64,000 bases of DNA from Lachnospiraceae bacterium A4 (GTDB lineage Bacteria; Bacillota; Clostridia; Lachnospirales; Lachnospiraceae), in NCBI GenBank assembly GCA_000403215.2, contig KE159565.1, positions 197,489 to 261,488 on the forward strand, given 5' to 3'. Shown in pieces: positions 63,388 to 64,000 of the stretch. A model generated the notes under the pieces. The model had not been told where the DNA came from. It did no database searches and worked only from the letters and a program-made list of their open reading frames with translations. The translations under genes were made by a program, and so were the position numbers. How positions within the stretch are numbered: position 1 is the stretch's first letter; every line of letters begins with the position of its first letter.

Positions 63388-64000
63388 ATGAAAATAGCAG
63401 ATCTGCACTGTGACACCATATCCGAGATCTGGAAGAGCCGGCGGGCGGGCAGACCGCAGCAGCTTTTCCAGAACAACTTGCATGTAGATATCCAGAAGAT
63501 GCAAAAAGCCGGCTATCTTCTGCAAAATTTTGCCATGTACATAGATTTGGAAAAAACATCAGACCCATTCGCAGCCGTGTCGGAACAAATTGATGTATTT
63601 TATGATGAGATGGAGAAAAACAAAGACTGTATCGGCATCGTAACATCTTATCATGAAATCCTCGCAAACGAAAAACAGGGCAAAATGTCCGCACTCATGA
63701 CTATCGAGGAGGGCGGCTGTTGCAAGGGGGAACTTGAAAACCTTGAGACGCTCTATCAGCGCGGTGCGCGCATGATGACTCTCACTTGGAATTATCCAAA
63801 CGAGTTAGCAAGCCCCAATCTCCCCGCAGACAGTTTTGGCGCATTTGACAGCACGAAAGGACTGACCCGCAAAGGTTTTGCCTTCATTCAGAGAATGGAG
63901 GAGATCGGCATGATTCTTGATGTTTCGCACTTGTCTGACGCAGGTTTCTGGGATATCGCAAAACACACCAAAAAGCCCTTTGCCGCAAGCCACTCAAACG
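63388..64000 (+). CDS. Membrane dipeptidase family (peptidase M19), 3' end outside window
   Basis: The first 204 codons of an M19 zinc dipeptidase. Seen: the zinc-ligand start KIADLHCDT (His-x-Asp), the bridging glutamate segment MTIEEGG, the LTWNYPNELA region and the later LDVSHLSDAGFWD with FAASHSN. It has no signal peptide. It would hydrolyse dipeptides or act on D-amino-acid peptides. The ribosome site is AAAGGGGCGGCACC, 45 nt after the DUF262 stop. Confidence 0.93.
   Translation, partial: MKIADLHCDTISEIWKSRRAGRPQQLFQNNLHVDIQKMQKAGYLLQNFAMYIDLEKTSDPFAAVSEQIDVFYDEMEKNKDCIGIVTSYHEILANEKQGKMSALMTIEEGGCCKGELENLETLYQRGARMMTLTWNYPNELASPNLPADSFGAFDSTKGLTRKGFAFIQRMEEIGMILDVSHLSDAGFWDIAKHTKKPFAASHSN

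Overview
The window looks like the chromosome of a strictly anaerobic gut Firmicute, most likely a Lachnospiraceae-type Clostridium. This is inferred from gene content (conjugated bile acid hydrolase, hexuronate catabolism, GH27 alpha-galactosidase, high-molecular-weight rubredoxin, Rpn/PD-(D/E)XK transposase family), AGGAGG ribosome binding sites, TTGACA/TATAAT promoters with 17-bp spacers and moderate GC. No 16S is present to fix the genus.

Layout. 1-1600: 3' part of a 23S rRNA gene, then tRNA-Asn and tRNA-Cys, with no 5S between them. 1.7-11 kb: housekeeping and sugar genes (cyclophilin; AraC regulator divergent from uxuA-uxuB; ispE-gntR; DUF1934; small alarmone synthetase; GH27). 11.1-19.0 kb: one apparent operon of a VWA/DUF2201 protein, three tandem ankyrin-like/BspA-LRR paralogues and a MoxR-type AAA+ ATPase. 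19.4-22.8 kb: a large hybrid sensor kinase. 22.9-28.0 kb (minus): response regulator, histidine kinase, ABC ATPase and FtsX-type permease. 28.6-34.7 kb: RtcB, small XRE regulator, bile salt hydrolase, lone receiver protein, SPFH cluster, Ca/Na exchanger. 34.8-36.7 kb: BlaI/M56 pair.

36.8-44.1 kb is accessory. A secreted PPC-like protein gene is broken by an in-frame stop and by an IS630-type insertion. It is followed by a tandemly duplicated pair of unknown genes (A-B-A'-B'). 44.1-49.5 kb (minus) holds a lipoprotein, an ABC exporter and a TPR regulator, with a truncated copy of the regulator's promoter and start nearby.

49.7-54.1 kb is an Rpn-type gene split by a 3.45-kb element with three overlapping tyrosine recombinases (recombinase-in-trio, RIT). 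54.1-57.0 kb carries a second MoxR-VWA pair, then aspS. 60.0-63.3 kb is a putative defence operon: AAA ATPase, PtuB-like HNH nuclease (together Septu-like) and a DUF262 protein. A truncated M19 dipeptidase ends the window.

The strongest candidates for undescribed biology are: the MoxR/VWA operon with three ankyrin-LRR proteins; the Septu-like operon with an added DUF262 gene; two related type I toxin-antitoxin loci (26-residue membrane peptides with convergent antisense RNAs) at 48.9-49.2 and 58.9-59.2 kb; and the A-B gene duplication. Long imperfect palindromes (19046-19202, 48700-48866) look like MITE-type repeats. All functional statements are from reading the sequence and from family knowledge; no database search was run.
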